From NCBI RefSeq assembly GCF_036555685.1, contig NZ_DATBKY010000041.1, forward strand, positions 47,759 through 111,758: a stretch of DNA of 64,000 nucleotides, written 5' to 3'. Within the stretch, counting starts at the first letter, position 1. Each line of letters opens with the position of its first letter. The position numbers and the translations under genes are program-made. Below, one piece after another: positions 33,395 through 42,740 of the stretch. This stretch comes from Actinophytocola sp036555685 (GTDB lineage: Bacteria > Actinomycetota > Actinomycetes > Mycobacteriales > Pseudonocardiaceae). A model generated the notes under the pieces. That model worked only from the letters and a program-made list of their open reading frames with translations. It searched no databases and was not told the DNA's origin.

Positions 33395-34164
33395 GCGCGC
33401 CTCAGGTCGTCGCGTACGGCAGCCCCGAGCTGCTCGCTGCGGCGACCGCGGCGCGCCTGGTGACCCGCCTGGTCGACGTGCAGGCGGCCAGCGGTGTGGC
33501 CTCGGTGGTGCTCACCGGCGGGCGGACCGGCATCGCGGTGCTGGAGCAGCTGCGTGCCGCGCCGGCCCGCGACGCGATCGACTGGTCGCATGTGGACATG
33601 TACTGGGGGGACGAGCGCTTCCTGCCGGCCGGGCATCCGGACCGCAACGACACGCAGGCACGCGCGGCACTGCTCGACCACGTGCCGCTGAACCCCGCGC
33701 GGGTGCACCCGATGCCGCCGTCGGACGCGGTGCCGACCCCGGAGGAGTCGGCCGAGGGCTACGCGGAGCTGCTCGCCGGAGCCGCGCAGCCGCAGGACCA
33801 CTACCCGGTGCCGAGCTTCGACGTGTGCCTGCTCGGCGTCGGCGAGGAGGGCCACACGGCGTCGATCTTCCCGGACTCGCCCGCGGTCTACGAGACGGAC
33901 CGCTCGGTCGTCGCGGTGCACGGCTGCCCGAAGCCGCCGCCGGTGCGCGTCTCGCTCACGCTGCCGGCGATCCACCGGGCGACCGAGGTGTGGCTGATCA
34001 CGAGCGGCGAGAGCAAGGCCGCGGCCGTGAACATGGCGCTGAGCGGCGCCGGCGAGGTCGCGATCCCCGCCGCCGGCGCGCGCGGGCAGCGGCGCACGCT
34101 CTGGCTATTGGACAAGGCGGCCGCCGCGAAGGTCCCGGGACTGCCCTCCCTGCCGGCGAGCTGA
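33391..34164 (+). CDS. pgl: 6-phosphogluconolactonase
   Basis: 257-aa enzyme hydrolysing 6-phosphogluconolactone, the product of G6PDH. It is of the NagB/DevB type. SVVLTGGRTGIAVLEQL, WSHVDMYWGDERFLPAGHPDRND and LLGVGEEGHTASIFPDSP are the hallmark motifs. GTG 33391 overlaps the opcA stop (GTGA). It is the last gene of the operon. No strong terminator hairpin is obvious in the 230 bp that follow. Confidence 0.94.
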   Translation: MSAPQVVAYGSPELLAAATAARLVTRLVDVQAASGVASVVLTGGRTGIAVLEQLRAAPARDAIDWSHVDMYWGDERFLPAGHPDRNDTQARAALLDHVPLNPARVHPMPPSDAVPTPEESAEGYAELLAGAAQPQDHYPVPSFDVCLLGVGEEGHTASIFPDSPAVYETDRSVVAVHGCPKPPPVRVSLTLPAIHRATEVWLITSGESKAAAVNMALSGAGEVAIPAAGARGQRRTLWLLDKAAAAKVPGLPSLPAS

Positions 34165-34463
34165 CCGCCCGCGAGCCGCATTCGGCCATCGAAACGATTA
34201 ATCGAACACGGAATGTCATATTCCTGACCGGCACGTGGCCGAAATCGGGTTCTCGACGCCCTTATGTGCCTGTTGACCAGCGAAAACGCGCTGACCCGAT
34301 CGGCCCAACCACGCTCACCGTTTCGGCCCTCGCGCGCGTCCGAATGACGCAAACCGGTAACTGGTGATTTGCTCCAGCACAGTTATCTGTAATGAAACGT
34401 CCCATGGAAGCGATGCTTCTGTCTTCAATGGTGCGGAGCAAAACTCCGGAGGGAGGTCGAGAG
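34165..34463. other. Intergenic region before the orphan histidine kinase
   Basis: About 300 bp, noticeably richer in A and T than its surroundings (stretches such as aaacgattaatcg and ggaatgtcatattcc, the latter an imperfect palindrome at 34211-34225). It should hold the promoter of the kinase gene. I see no clear -10/-35 pair, gene or repeat. Confidence 0.5.
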
Positions 34464-35819
34464 ATGTCGCAACGGCAACAGCACCACCCTGCCACAGCGC
34501 GCCACAGCGCGCTCACGGGGATGGAGCTGCCGCGACAACGTGCCGGTTCCCGCGAGCTGCCCGTTCGAGACGCCGCGGAGGGAGAGACCGGCACCCCGGA
34601 AGGAGGTAGCGCCCTGGTCACCTCAACGCTGACCCCACCGATCGACGAGTTCCGGCTCATTCCCCGACCGCAGCTGGTGACGCGCGCACTGCCCGGCTGG
34701 GTCAAGAGGTTCCGTGCCAACCCCAGAGCCAAGAACATCACGTCCGACGTCGTCGCGGTGGTGCTCGCCGTGCTCGACGTGTGGCTGGTGATCCCCGAGG
34801 ACGCGCCCGGTTACTCCTTGCCCCTGTCCGGCGCCGCGGTGGCCGCCATGGTCATGCGGCGGCACTGGCCGTTCCTCGCCGTCCTCGTCACCGTCCCCGG
34901 CTTCCTCACCGGCTGGTCGCAGCTGGCCGCGATGGTCGCGCTGGGCACGCTGGCCAAGCGCCGTGGCTGGAACTGGCAGCTGGTCGTCGGTTCCATCCTC
35001 GTGTTCCTCTGCTACGTGATCATCTGGCCGCTCAGCGACTTCGTGACGATGACCTGGCGCGAGCACGCCCTCGACGTGATCTGGGGCGTCATCGTGGCCG
35101 GCATGCCGGTCGCCATCGGCCTGCTGATCACGGCCCGCAAGGAGCTCTCCGCGCGCATCACCGAGCTGGCCAACAGCCGGGAGCGGGAGAAGGCCCTCTA
35201 CGCGGAGACCGTGCGGGCCGCCGAGCGGACCAAGCTCGCCCGCGAGATGCACGACGTCGTGTCCCACCAGGTCACGCTGATCGCCATGCAGGCGGGTGCG
35301 CTGCAGGTCGCCGCGAACGACGAGCGCTCCAAGGAGACCGCCACCACGATCCGCAGGCTGTCCACGCGCACGCTCGAGGAGCTGCGCAGTCTGGTCGGCG
35401 TGCTGCGGTCGGGCGTCGGCGGCGAGGGCCAGCAGCCCGGCCTGGAGCGGTTGCCCGACCTGGTGAGCAACTTCCGCAGCGACGCGGTCCCGGTGGCACT
35501 CGACATGAAGGCCGAGCCGTCCCGCTTACCCCGCTCCGTCTCGCACGCGGTCTACCGCACCGTGCAGGAGGCGCTGACGAACGTGCGCAAGCACGCGGGG
35601 GGTGCGCGCGCTTCGGTCAAGGTGACGGCCCAGAAGGACATCCTCGTCGTCGAGGTGCGCAACGAGCGAGCCGGTGGACGCAGCCCGGTACTGCCGTCCG
35701 GCGGACACGGACTGATCGGTCTCCGGGAGCGAGCGGGACTCCTCGGCGGCACCTTCCAGGCGGGCCCCACCTCCGAGGGCGGGTTCCGCGTGTCGGCCAC
35801 GTACCCACTGGCCGGCTGA
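34464..35819 (+). CDS. Orphan HisKA_3 sensor histidine kinase
   Basis: 451-aa membrane kinase without an adjacent response regulator. A polar N-terminus of about 75 residues is followed by roughly five hydrophobic helices (80-215). A short coiled linker then leads to the dimerisation motif TKLAREMHDVVSHQVTLIAMQ, whose histidine is the phosphorylation site. HATPase features are ALTNVRKHAGGARA and GGHGLIGLRERAGLLGG. The start is ATG 34464 with GGGAGGT six bases upstream; a possible ATG at 34392 has no ribosome-binding site. It ends 8 bp before a strong terminator. The partner regulator must be elsewhere. Confidence 0.88.
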   Translation: MSQRQQHHPATARHSALTGMELPRQRAGSRELPVRDAAEGETGTPEGGSALVTSTLTPPIDEFRLIPRPQLVTRALPGWVKRFRANPRAKNITSDVVAVVLAVLDVWLVIPEDAPGYSLPLSGAAVAAMVMRRHWPFLAVLVTVPGFLTGWSQLAAMVALGTLAKRRGWNWQLVVGSILVFLCYVIIWPLSDFVTMTWREHALDVIWGVIVAGMPVAIGLLITARKELSARITELANSREREKALYAETVRAAERTKLAREMHDVVSHQVTLIAMQAGALQVAANDERSKETATTIRRLSTRTLEELRSLVGVLRSGVGGEGQQPGLERLPDLVSNFRSDAVPVALDMKAEPSRLPRSVSHAVYRTVQEALTNVRKHAGGARASVKVTAQKDILVVEVRNERAGGRSPVLPSGGHGLIGLRERAGLLGGTFQAGPTSEGGFRVSATYPLAG

Positions 35820-35826
35820 CAGACAC

Positions 35827-35870
35827 GGGCCCCGGCAGCTGGTCCTCCCCCTCACCGGCTGCCGGGGCCC
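35827..35870 (+). terminator. Terminator hairpin of the orphan kinase gene
   Basis: Perfect 13-bp arms GGGCCCCGGCAGC / GCTGCCGGGGCCC with an 18-nt loop, eight bases after the stop. There is no U-tract, as is usual in actinobacteria. Confidence 0.75.
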
Positions 35871-35885
35871 GCTCCACACGTGCGG

Positions 35886-35921
35886 AAGGCCGCCGCACGG
35901 ACGAACCCGTGCGGCGGCCTT
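35886..35921. terminator. Bidirectional terminator between the kinase gene and rbpA
   Basis: Perfect 15-bp arms (35886-35900 and 35907-35921, AAGGCCGCCGCACGG / CCGTGCGGCGGCCTT) around a 6-nt loop. A pyrimidine-rich stretch follows on the plus strand. It should also end rbpA transcripts from the other strand. Confidence 0.8.
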
Positions 35922-35952
35922 CTGCGTGCTTCTGTGGCGCTTCTGCGCGCTC

Positions 35953-36294
35953 TCAGCCCTCGCGCTGCTTGCGCAGCTTCGCCAGCGCCTCGGCGAGGAT
36001 GGCCTCGCCGTCGGCGTCCGAGCGGCGCTCCTTCACGTACGCGAGGTGCGTCTTGTACGGCTCGTTGCGCGGAGCCTTCGGCGGCTCCTGCTCGTCCCGG
36101 CCACCGGGCAGCCCGCAGCGTGGGCAGTCCCACGACTCAGGCTCCTCGGCGTCGAGCGCGAACGACGGGCGCGACTCGTGCCCGTTCGCGCACCAGTAGG
36201 AGACGCGGCGGCGCGGCGCTGCCTCGCCGCGCTCCGACTCGCCCATGGGACCGGCGCCGACCCGAGTACCTCGAATCGCACTACCACCAGCCAT
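35953..36294 (-). CDS. rbpA: RbpA, RNA polymerase-binding protein
   Basis: 113-aa actinobacterial transcription factor that binds the beta' subunit and sigma to stabilise open complexes. AIRGTRVGAGPMGESERGE (N-terminal tail and core) and YKTHLAYVKERRSDADGEAILAEAL (sigma-interacting helix) are near-identical to the Streptomyces protein as I recall it. The zinc site is C35, H39, C57 and C60. It is monocistronic, with a terminator downstream. In mycobacteria rbpA is at a different locus, so its position here beside secG differs from the collinear backbone. Confidence 0.95.
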   Translation of the reverse strand: MAGGSAIRGTRVGAGPMGESERGEAAPRRRVSYWCANGHESRPSFALDAEEPESWDCPRCGLPGGRDEQEPPKAPRNEPYKTHLAYVKERRSDADGEAILAEALAKLRKQREG

Positions 36295-36390
36295 TGACTC
36301 TCACACCCCCAACAAGGTGTCCACTGCCCGGAAAATGCCTGGTAAAGAGATGTGCGGAAGCCGCACCAAAGCGTGCGTGCGGGTCGCCGG

Positions 36391-36624
36391 TCAGGCGACC
36401 TTGATCAGCAGGCCCAGTCCGATCACACAGATTAGCCAGATGGCGCCGATGAACAGCGTCGCCCGGTCGAGGTTCTTCTCCGCGACGCTCGAGCCGGCCA
36501 GGCTCGACTGCATGCCGCCGCCGAACAGCGACGACAGACCGCCACCCCGGCCCCGGTGCAGCAGCACCAGCAGAATCAGCAGCACGCTGGTGACGATCAG
36601 CACGATCTGCAGCGCTAGAACCAT
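36391..36624 (-). CDS. secG: SecG preprotein translocase subunit
   Basis: 77-aa membrane protein of the Sec translocon. Two hydrophobic helices (about 3-24 and 50-72) flank the conserved cytosolic loop LLHRGRGGGLSSLFGGG. The start is ATG 36624, preceded by GAGGA, and the length equals the family norm. The open frame upstream is non-coding. A small hairpin GGTCGCC/GGCGACC (36382-36400) covers the stop codon and may act as terminator. It precedes the tpi-pgk-gap operon in the usual actinobacterial order but is separated from it here by the glucanase gene. Confidence 0.95.
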   Translation of the reverse strand: MVLALQIVLIVTSVLLILLVLLHRGRGGGLSSLFGGGMQSSLAGSSVAEKNLDRATLFIGAIWLICVIGLGLLIKVA

Positions 36625-36821
36625 CTCATCCTCGCTGTCGAACCCGACGTCCGCGTTCGCGGTGAAGCCACAGGCTACCTGGTGGCCGGAGATCGTCCGA
36701 CGGTGCCCCCGGCCGGTCCTGAAGGAAATTGTTGCGCAGGGGAACAAATTGGTCAATACTCGACGAACAGCTGGTCGGCCCTTCGGGACAAGGGACGGCA
36801 AAGGGAACCGCGTGGCCTTCA

Positions 36822-36838
36822 CTGTCCAACTTGGACAG
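36822..36838. promoter_or_regulatory. Palindrome CTGTCCAA-C-TTGGACAG upstream of the glucanase gene
   Basis: Perfect 8-bp arms around a single base, centred 45 bp before the ATG at 36875. It is a likely repressor operator controlling the secreted glucanase. No regulator gene lies nearby. A second inverted repeat, TTGTT-N9-AACAA, lies about 90 bp further upstream. Confidence 0.5.
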
Positions 36839-36874
36839 CCGACAACGATGCCGGAAAGAAGGAGAGCGGTTCCC

Positions 36875-38014
36875 ATGATCACGCGACGAACGTTTCTCGG
36901 AGGGCTGGCGGTCGCGGCTGCCGGCGTTCCACTCGCCGCGAACGGCGTCCTCGCCGCCGGGCGGCCGGGCACGACGGCGGCCATGTCGCTGACCCTGGCC
37001 GACGAGTCCGGCCGGGGACCGGTGTGGACGTACGTGGTCGGCACGGACCTCGCGACCGGACGGCAGTGCCGGCTCTCGGCGGAGGGCCGGCTCCTCGCGG
37101 TGTCGGAAGCCGACAACGGGCCGGACGGCTACACCGACTACTCGATCCCGGTCGAGGGCGGCGGCACGACACTGTCGCTGCCGCAGGGCATGTCCGGCCG
37201 GATCTACCTGGCGATCGGCGAGAAGCTGAAGTTCCGTTGCAACCCGGGCAACGCGCTCGCCTACCCCGCCGGCTGGGTGTCGTCGGATCCGAACTACCCG
37301 GTCCTGCACGACTGCGCGGAGTTCACCTACGACGGCGCCGGCATGCACTGCAACACGACGATGGTCGACATGCTGTCGGTGCCGCTCGCGATCTCACTGA
37401 CCGGCTCCCGCCAGCAGACCACCGGGCGACTGCGCGACGGCGGCCGCGCCGCGGTGTTCTCCGCGTTGGCCGGGCAGGCCGGGTTCGGCGGCCTGGTGCT
37501 CGAGGACCTGCGGGTCATCTCTCCCGGTCACGGCATCGACGCCGGCCGGTTCGCGGCCGACTACCTCGCCGGCTACGTCGACGAGGTGTGGGCGCATTAC
37601 GCCGCGAACACGATGACCGTGACCGCCGGGGCGAACACGTTCACCGGCCAGGTGTCGGGCGGGCAGTTCGTGTTCTCCGGCGGCGTCCGCCCGTTCAGCA
37701 AACCGTCCACACGCGACGTGGTGTTCTGCGACGGCGCGCTGGCCGCACCCAACGACGGCGTCACGGGTCCGGTCGCGGCCGCGCTCGGCGCCGGGTTCAA
37801 CCGGGGCGTGCTGACCGACACCGGTGCGCAGCCGGTCGCCGGCGCGGGGACCTACTACCGGCGCGGCGCCACCAACCACTACTCGCGCGTGATGCACGAG
37901 AACACCGTGGACGGTGACGCGTACGGGTTCGCCTTCGACGACGTGTGCGAGCACGCGTCCTACATCGAGGACCCGGCCCCGACGTCGATGACCGTGACGA
38001 TCACGCCGTTCTAG
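36875..38014 (+). CDS. Tat-exported GH64 beta-1,3-glucanase
   Basis: 379-aa secreted enzyme. The signal MITRRTFLGGLAVAAAGVPLA has the twin arginines and ends near the ANGVLA cleavage region. The catalytic part (about 35-379) has the laminaripentaose-producing beta-1,3-glucanase pattern: SGRIYLAIGEKLKF, FTYDGAGMHCNTTMVDMLSVPLAI, then YFVDEVWAHYA-like YLAGYVDEVWAHYA and the C-terminal YGFAFDDVCEHASYIEDP with the acidic residues. ATG 36875 is chosen for the Tat signal; an ATG nine codons earlier is possible. The product should degrade fungal or plant beta-glucan outside the cell. Confidence 0.88.
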   Translation: MITRRTFLGGLAVAAAGVPLAANGVLAAGRPGTTAAMSLTLADESGRGPVWTYVVGTDLATGRQCRLSAEGRLLAVSEADNGPDGYTDYSIPVEGGGTTLSLPQGMSGRIYLAIGEKLKFRCNPGNALAYPAGWVSSDPNYPVLHDCAEFTYDGAGMHCNTTMVDMLSVPLAISLTGSRQQTTGRLRDGGRAAVFSALAGQAGFGGLVLEDLRVISPGHGIDAGRFAADYLAGYVDEVWAHYAANTMTVTAGANTFTGQVSGGQFVFSGGVRPFSKPSTRDVVFCDGALAAPNDGVTGPVAAALGAGFNRGVLTDTGAQPVAGAGTYYRRGATNHYSRVMHENTVDGDAYGFAFDDVCEHASYIEDPAPTSMTVTITPF

Positions 38015-38064
38015 CGCAAGCCTTCGCGGACGCATGGGTCCGCAGGGGCGAGGCGAGTCCTACA

Positions 38065-38143
38065 CGACCGCACCCAAGGGGAACGGGACGCAACCCAGAG
38101 TCCAGCCAACGCAACCAAACGTGTTAGTTCCGGGGAGGCGGTC
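38065..38143 (+). promoter_or_regulatory. Duplicated leader motif, copy 2 (glucanase-tpiA gap)
   Basis: The same 34-nt block as in the tal leader (38065-38098, 100% identical) is followed after 24 nt by GTTAGTTCCGGGGAGGCGG (38123-38141). GACCGC (38066-38071) pairs with GCGGTC (38138-38143), closing the element. GGAAC inside block 1 can pair with GTTCC in block 2. Unlike copy 1, no gene starts downstream on this strand; the convergent tpiA gene ends at 38142. It may be a 3'-UTR element of the glucanase mRNA or a relic of a lost gene's leader. Confidence 0.45.
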
Positions 38144-38927
38144 AGGGCAGCGGGCCGCCGGCGGCCAGGGCGCAGAGCTTGGTGAACTCCTCGGCGTCCA
38201 GGCTCGCCCCGCCGACGAGCGCGCCGTCGATGTCGTCCTGCTTCACCAGCTCGCCGATGTTGTTCGACTTCACCGAGCCGCCGTAGAGGATCCGCACGCC
38301 GTCCGCGACGTTCTGGCCGTACTTCTCCGCGAGCCTCGCCCGCAGCGCGCCGCACACCTCCTGCGCGTCGGCCGGCGTGGCGACCCGGCCGGTGCCGATC
38401 GCCCACACCGGCTCGTAGGCCAGCACGACTTTCGGCACCTGCTCGGTCTTGAGCCCCTTGAGGCCGGCGATCAGCTGCGCGGTCGTGTGCTCGACGTGCT
38501 CGCCCGCCTCGCGGACCTCGAGCTTCTCGCCGACACACAGGATCGGCGACATCTCGTGCTTGAGCGCCGCCTTCACCTTGGCGTTGACCAGATCATCGTC
38601 CTCGTGGTGGTACTCGCGGCGCTCGGAGTGGCCGACCACGACGTACGTGCAGCCGAGCTTGGCGAGCATCGGCCCGGACACGTCGCCGGTATAGGCGCCC
38701 GAGTCGTACCGCGAGACGTCCTGCGCGCCGTAGCGCAGCAGCAGCTTGTCGCCGTCCACCAGCGTCTGCACGCTGCGGATCGAGGTGAACGGCGGCAGCA
38801 CCGCGACCTCGACCTTGGCGAAGTACTTCTCCGGCAACGAGAACGCGATCTTCTGGACCAGCGCGATGGCCTCGAGGTGGTTGAGGTTCATCTTCCAGTT
38901 GCCGGCGACCAGCACCTGCCGAGTCAT
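38142..38927 (-). CDS. tpiA: Triosephosphate isomerase
   Basis: 261-aa TIM-barrel enzyme interconverting dihydroxyacetone phosphate and glyceraldehyde 3-phosphate. The catalytic residues sit in VAGNWKMN (Lys), VVGHSERR (His) and VLAYEPVWAIGTG (Glu), and the phosphate loop is in ILYGGSVK. The ATG at 38927 overlaps the pgk stop by 4 bp (ATGA). It is the last gene of gap-pgk-tpiA. Its stop abuts copy 2 of the duplicated motif. Confidence 0.96.
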   Translation of the reverse strand: MTRQVLVAGNWKMNLNHLEAIALVQKIAFSLPEKYFAKVEVAVLPPFTSIRSVQTLVDGDKLLLRYGAQDVSRYDSGAYTGDVSGPMLAKLGCTYVVVGHSERREYHHEDDDLVNAKVKAALKHEMSPILCVGEKLEVREAGEHVEHTTAQLIAGLKGLKTEQVPKVVLAYEPVWAIGTGRVATPADAQEVCGALRARLAEKYGQNVADGVRILYGGSVKSNNIGELVKQDDIDGALVGGASLDAEEFTKLCALAAGGPLP

Positions 38928-40135
38928 GCACGCTCCAATACGGCGATGCCCGGAAGTTCCTTGCCTTCCAGGAACTCCAGCGACGCGCCGCCGCCGGTGG
39001 AGATGTGGGAGAAGCCGTCCTCGGGCAGGCCGAGCGCGCGCACCGCGGCCGCGGAGTCGCCGCCGCCGACCACGCTGTACGCGTTCGAGTCCACAATGTC
39101 CTGTGCGACCTGGGCGGTGCCCACCGCGAACGGCGGCAGCTCGAACACGCCCATGGGCCCGTTCCAAAAGATCGTGCGGGCCTCCGCGATCACCTGGCCG
39201 TACCGCTCGGCCGTGATCGGGCCGATGTCGAGGCCCTTCCAGCCCTCCCACATCTGGGCGGCCAGCACGGTGTGCGTCGGCGCGTCCGCGGTGACCTCCT
39301 CGGCCATCACGACATCGGCCGGCACCATGATCTTGTCGCCGGACTCGGCGAGCAGCCGCTTGCAGGTGTCGATCATCTCGGCCTCGAGCAGCGAGTCGCC
39401 GACACCCAGGCCCTCGGCGGCCATGAACGTGAAGCACATGCCGCCGCCGACGAGCAGCCTGTCGACCCTCGGCAGCAGCGACTCGATCACCGCGAGCTTG
39501 TCGGAGACCTTCGAGCCGCCGAGCACCACGACGTACGGCTGCTCGGGGTCGCCGGTCAGCCTGCGCAGCACCTCGATCTCGGCGAGCACCAGCTGGCCCG
39601 CGTAGCCGGGCAGCACACGCGCCACGTCGAACACCGACGCCTGCTTGCGGTGCACCACGCCGAACCCGTCGGATACGAACGCGCCGGACTCCCCCACCAG
39701 CGCGGCCAGCTCGCCCGCGAGCCCGCCGCGCTCGGCGTCGTCCTTGCTCGTCTCGCGCGGGTCGAACCGGACGTTCTCGAGCAGCGCGACGCCGCCGTCC
39801 GCCAGGCTGTCCACAATGGACCTGGCGGACGGCCCGGTGACGTCCTCGGCGAGCCGGACGCCCGTGCCGAGCAGCTCGCCGAGCCGGGCCGCGACCGGCC
39901 GCAGCGAGTACCTCGGGTCGGGTGCGCCCTTGGGCCGGCCGAGATGCGCGGTCACCACGACCCGTGCGCCGGCGTCGGCGAGCCGGCGCAGGGTCGGCAG
40001 CGACGCGCGGATGCGGCCGTCGTCGGTGATGGTCTCGCCTGCGCCGTTGTCACCGAGCGGGACGTTCAGGTCGGAGCGCACGAGCACGCGCCGGCCCGAG
40101 ACACCCTCGGCGAGCAGATCGTCGAGAGTCTTCAC
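38924..40135 (-). CDS. pgk: Phosphoglycerate kinase
   Basis: 403-aa glycolytic kinase making ATP from 1,3-bisphosphoglycerate. VLVRSDLNVPLGD, the basic-patch region VVVTAHLGRPKG, the nucleotide site VVLGGSKVSDKL and the C-terminal VGGGDSAAAV are present. The start is GTG 40135 with AGGGGAA upstream; the frame extends back into gap but without conserved sequence. It lies 11 bp after gap and overlaps tpiA. Confidence 0.96.
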   Translation of the reverse strand: MKTLDDLLAEGVSGRRVLVRSDLNVPLGDNGAGETITDDGRIRASLPTLRRLADAGARVVVTAHLGRPKGAPDPRYSLRPVAARLGELLGTGVRLAEDVTGPSARSIVDSLADGGVALLENVRFDPRETSKDDAERGGLAGELAALVGESGAFVSDGFGVVHRKQASVFDVARVLPGYAGQLVLAEIEVLRRLTGDPEQPYVVVLGGSKVSDKLAVIESLLPRVDRLLVGGGMCFTFMAAEGLGVGDSLLEAEMIDTCKRLLAESGDKIMVPADVVMAEEVTADAPTHTVLAAQMWEGWKGLDIGPITAERYGQVIAEARTIFWNGPMGVFELPPFAVGTAQVAQDIVDSNAYSVVGGGDSAAAVRALGLPEDGFSHISTGGGASLEFLEGKELPGIAVLERA

Positions 40136-40146
40136 GTTCGGTTCCC

Positions 40147-41151
<1,005 letters not shown>

Positions 41152-41192
41152 CGTGCGTCTCCTCGTGCTCGTGTTGTTGGACCGCCCAGCCA

Positions 41193-41198
41193 CCCTAT
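41193..41198 (-). promoter_or_regulatory. -10 box TAGGGT of the gap operon
   Basis: TAGGGT on the minus strand, 42 bp upstream of the gap GTG, with a separate ribosome-binding site between them. This is a leadered promoter, in contrast to the many leaderless genes of the window. Confidence 0.4.
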
Positions 41199-41644
41199 CG
41201 CCCACCGCACCATGGCCGCGGATCGTGGGAGCGACCTAACTGTATCGAATCAGATGGATCATGCCCCGCCGGGTGCATGGTCGCCTTCCTGCGAATACCC
41301 ACATTTCAGAGGTTCACCGAAGGAATTTCCGACCGGGGTCGTATCTGGGTAGCGGGCCCCTGCTCTTGTCTAGGTGTAGGGGGGCGCTGGGACGGGCGGC
41401 GAGAGGGGGATGCTCGCCACCCGGGGGGACGCGGCACCCGAGAAGGGGACCCGCCTGACTGCGTGGGGGTCAGTCAGGCGGGTTCATTCTTTTGCTCGTT
41501 CTCGGCTTTGGCCGGCCCGCTGTCCGGCTTCGTGGTCTCGTGCCGGCCTGCCCGGCCTGTCGCTCAGGGGTCGGGGCCGCCGGCGGCCCGACCTCTTTCA
41601 GCTCGAGCCGGTGCGTTGTCGTGCGCCTCGTGCTCGCTCGCCTG
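41199..41644. other. Intergenic region between whiA and gap
   Basis: About 450 bp without a supported gene. The left part (gap side) is AT-richer. The middle has strong strand bias, with G-runs on the plus strand at 41378-41432. A terminator-type hairpin sits at 41449-41483. The open frames here have no recognisable product. The region may encode a small RNA on the plus strand. Confidence 0.5.
41449..41483 (+). terminator. Strong hairpin with T-rich tail, whiA-gap gap
   Basis: Perfect 13-bp arms ACCCGCCTGACTG / CAGTCAGGCGGGT with a 9-nt loop, followed on the plus strand by tcattctttt. The T-rich side is on the plus strand, although both flanking genes are on the minus strand. Either it ends an unannotated plus-strand RNA or it serves whiA from the other side. 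Confidence 0.7.
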
Positions 41645-42625
41645 TCAGACCTCTGCTTCGAGCATCTCGGGCGTCACCGCGGACTCCGTGTCCGGAATGC
41701 CCAGCTCCTTGGCACGCTTGTCGGCCATCGCCAGGAGGCGGCGGATCCGGCCGGCCACCGCGTCCTTCGTCATCGGCGGGTCGCTCAGCTGGCCCAGCTC
41801 CTCCAGCGACGCCTGGCGGTTCTCCAGGCGGAGCTTGCCCGCGGCGCTCAGGTGATCCGGTGCCGTGTCGCCCAGGATCTCCATGGCGCGCTGGACCCGG
41901 GCGGCCGCCGCGACGGCCGCCCGGGCCGAGCGGCGCAGGTTCGCGTCGTCGAAGTTGGCCAGGCGGTTGGCCGTCGCACGGACCTCGCGGCGCATGCGCC
42001 GCTCTTCCCAGGCCAGGACGCTCGAGTGGGCGCCCAGCCTGGTCAGCATCGCGCCGATGGCGTCGCCGTCGCGGACCACCACCCGGTCGGCACCACGCAC
42101 CTCGCGGGACTTCGCCTGGATGCCCATCCGCCGCGCGGCGCCGACCAGGGCCAGCGCCGCCTCCGGACCCGGGCAGGTGATCTCCAACGCCGACGAGCGG
42201 CCCGGCTCGGTCAGGGAGCCGTGCGCGAGGAACGCCCCGCGCCACGCCGCCTCGGCGTCGCACACCCCGCCGGACACGACCGGTGCCGGCAGCCCGCGCA
42301 CCGGCCGGCCGCGCGGGTCGAGCAGGCCCGTCTGCCGGGCCAGGCCGTCACCGTCCTTGACCACCCGCACGACATACCTGGTGCCCTTGCGCAGCCCACC
42401 CGACGCGAGCACGTGCACGTCCGCGTAGTGGCCGTAGAGATCGTGGATCTCCTTGCGCAGCCGCCGCGCCGCCGCGCCCGTGTCCAGCTCCGCCTCCACC
42501 ACGACCCGTCCGCCGACGATGTGCAACCCGCCCGCGAAGCGCAGCAGGGAGGACACCTCCGACCGCCGGCAACAGGTCTTCGACACCGCCAGCCTGCTCA
42601 GTTCGTCCTTGACCGCCGCGGTCAT
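41645..42625 (-). CDS. whiA: WhiA, sporulation/division regulator
   Basis: 326-aa DNA-binding protein with an N-terminal LAGLIDADG homing-endonuclease-like fold (about 1-220, no catalytic acidic pair expected) and a C-terminal helix-turn-helix (about 225-310). Landmarks are KTCCRRSEVSSLLRFAGGLH, LYGHYADVHVL and the terminal LRLENRQASLEELGQLSDPPMTKDAVAGRIRRLL. Known WhiA proteins activate cell-division genes together with WhiB. The start is ATG 42625, which gives the usual N-terminus MTAAVKDELSRL. It is the last gene after yvcK. Confidence 0.95.
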   Translation of the reverse strand: MTAAVKDELSRLAVSKTCCRRSEVSSLLRFAGGLHIVGGRVVVEAELDTGAAARRLRKEIHDLYGHYADVHVLASGGLRKGTRYVVRVVKDGDGLARQTGLLDPRGRPVRGLPAPVVSGGVCDAEAAWRGAFLAHGSLTEPGRSSALEITCPGPEAALALVGAARRMGIQAKSREVRGADRVVVRDGDAIGAMLTRLGAHSSVLAWEERRMRREVRATANRLANFDDANLRRSARAAVAAAARVQRAMEILGDTAPDHLSAAGKLRLENRQASLEELGQLSDPPMTKDAVAGRIRRLLAMADKRAKELGIPDTESAVTPEMLEAEV

Positions 42626-42740
42626 CGCCACGAGGCCCCTCCTCTCCAAGAACGACTCGGCCGCGCGGCCGGCATCCCTCCCACCGGAGCCACCCACGTC
42701 GCCGGGTACATCCCACCATCAACGCGCCTCGCGCGCCCTT

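Noticed and set aside
41199..41448. 6C RNA on the minus strand (C-runs opposite the G-runs)
   Set aside because: Only loose C-runs are present; the two hairpins with six-C loops are not formed, and the known locus of that RNA is different.
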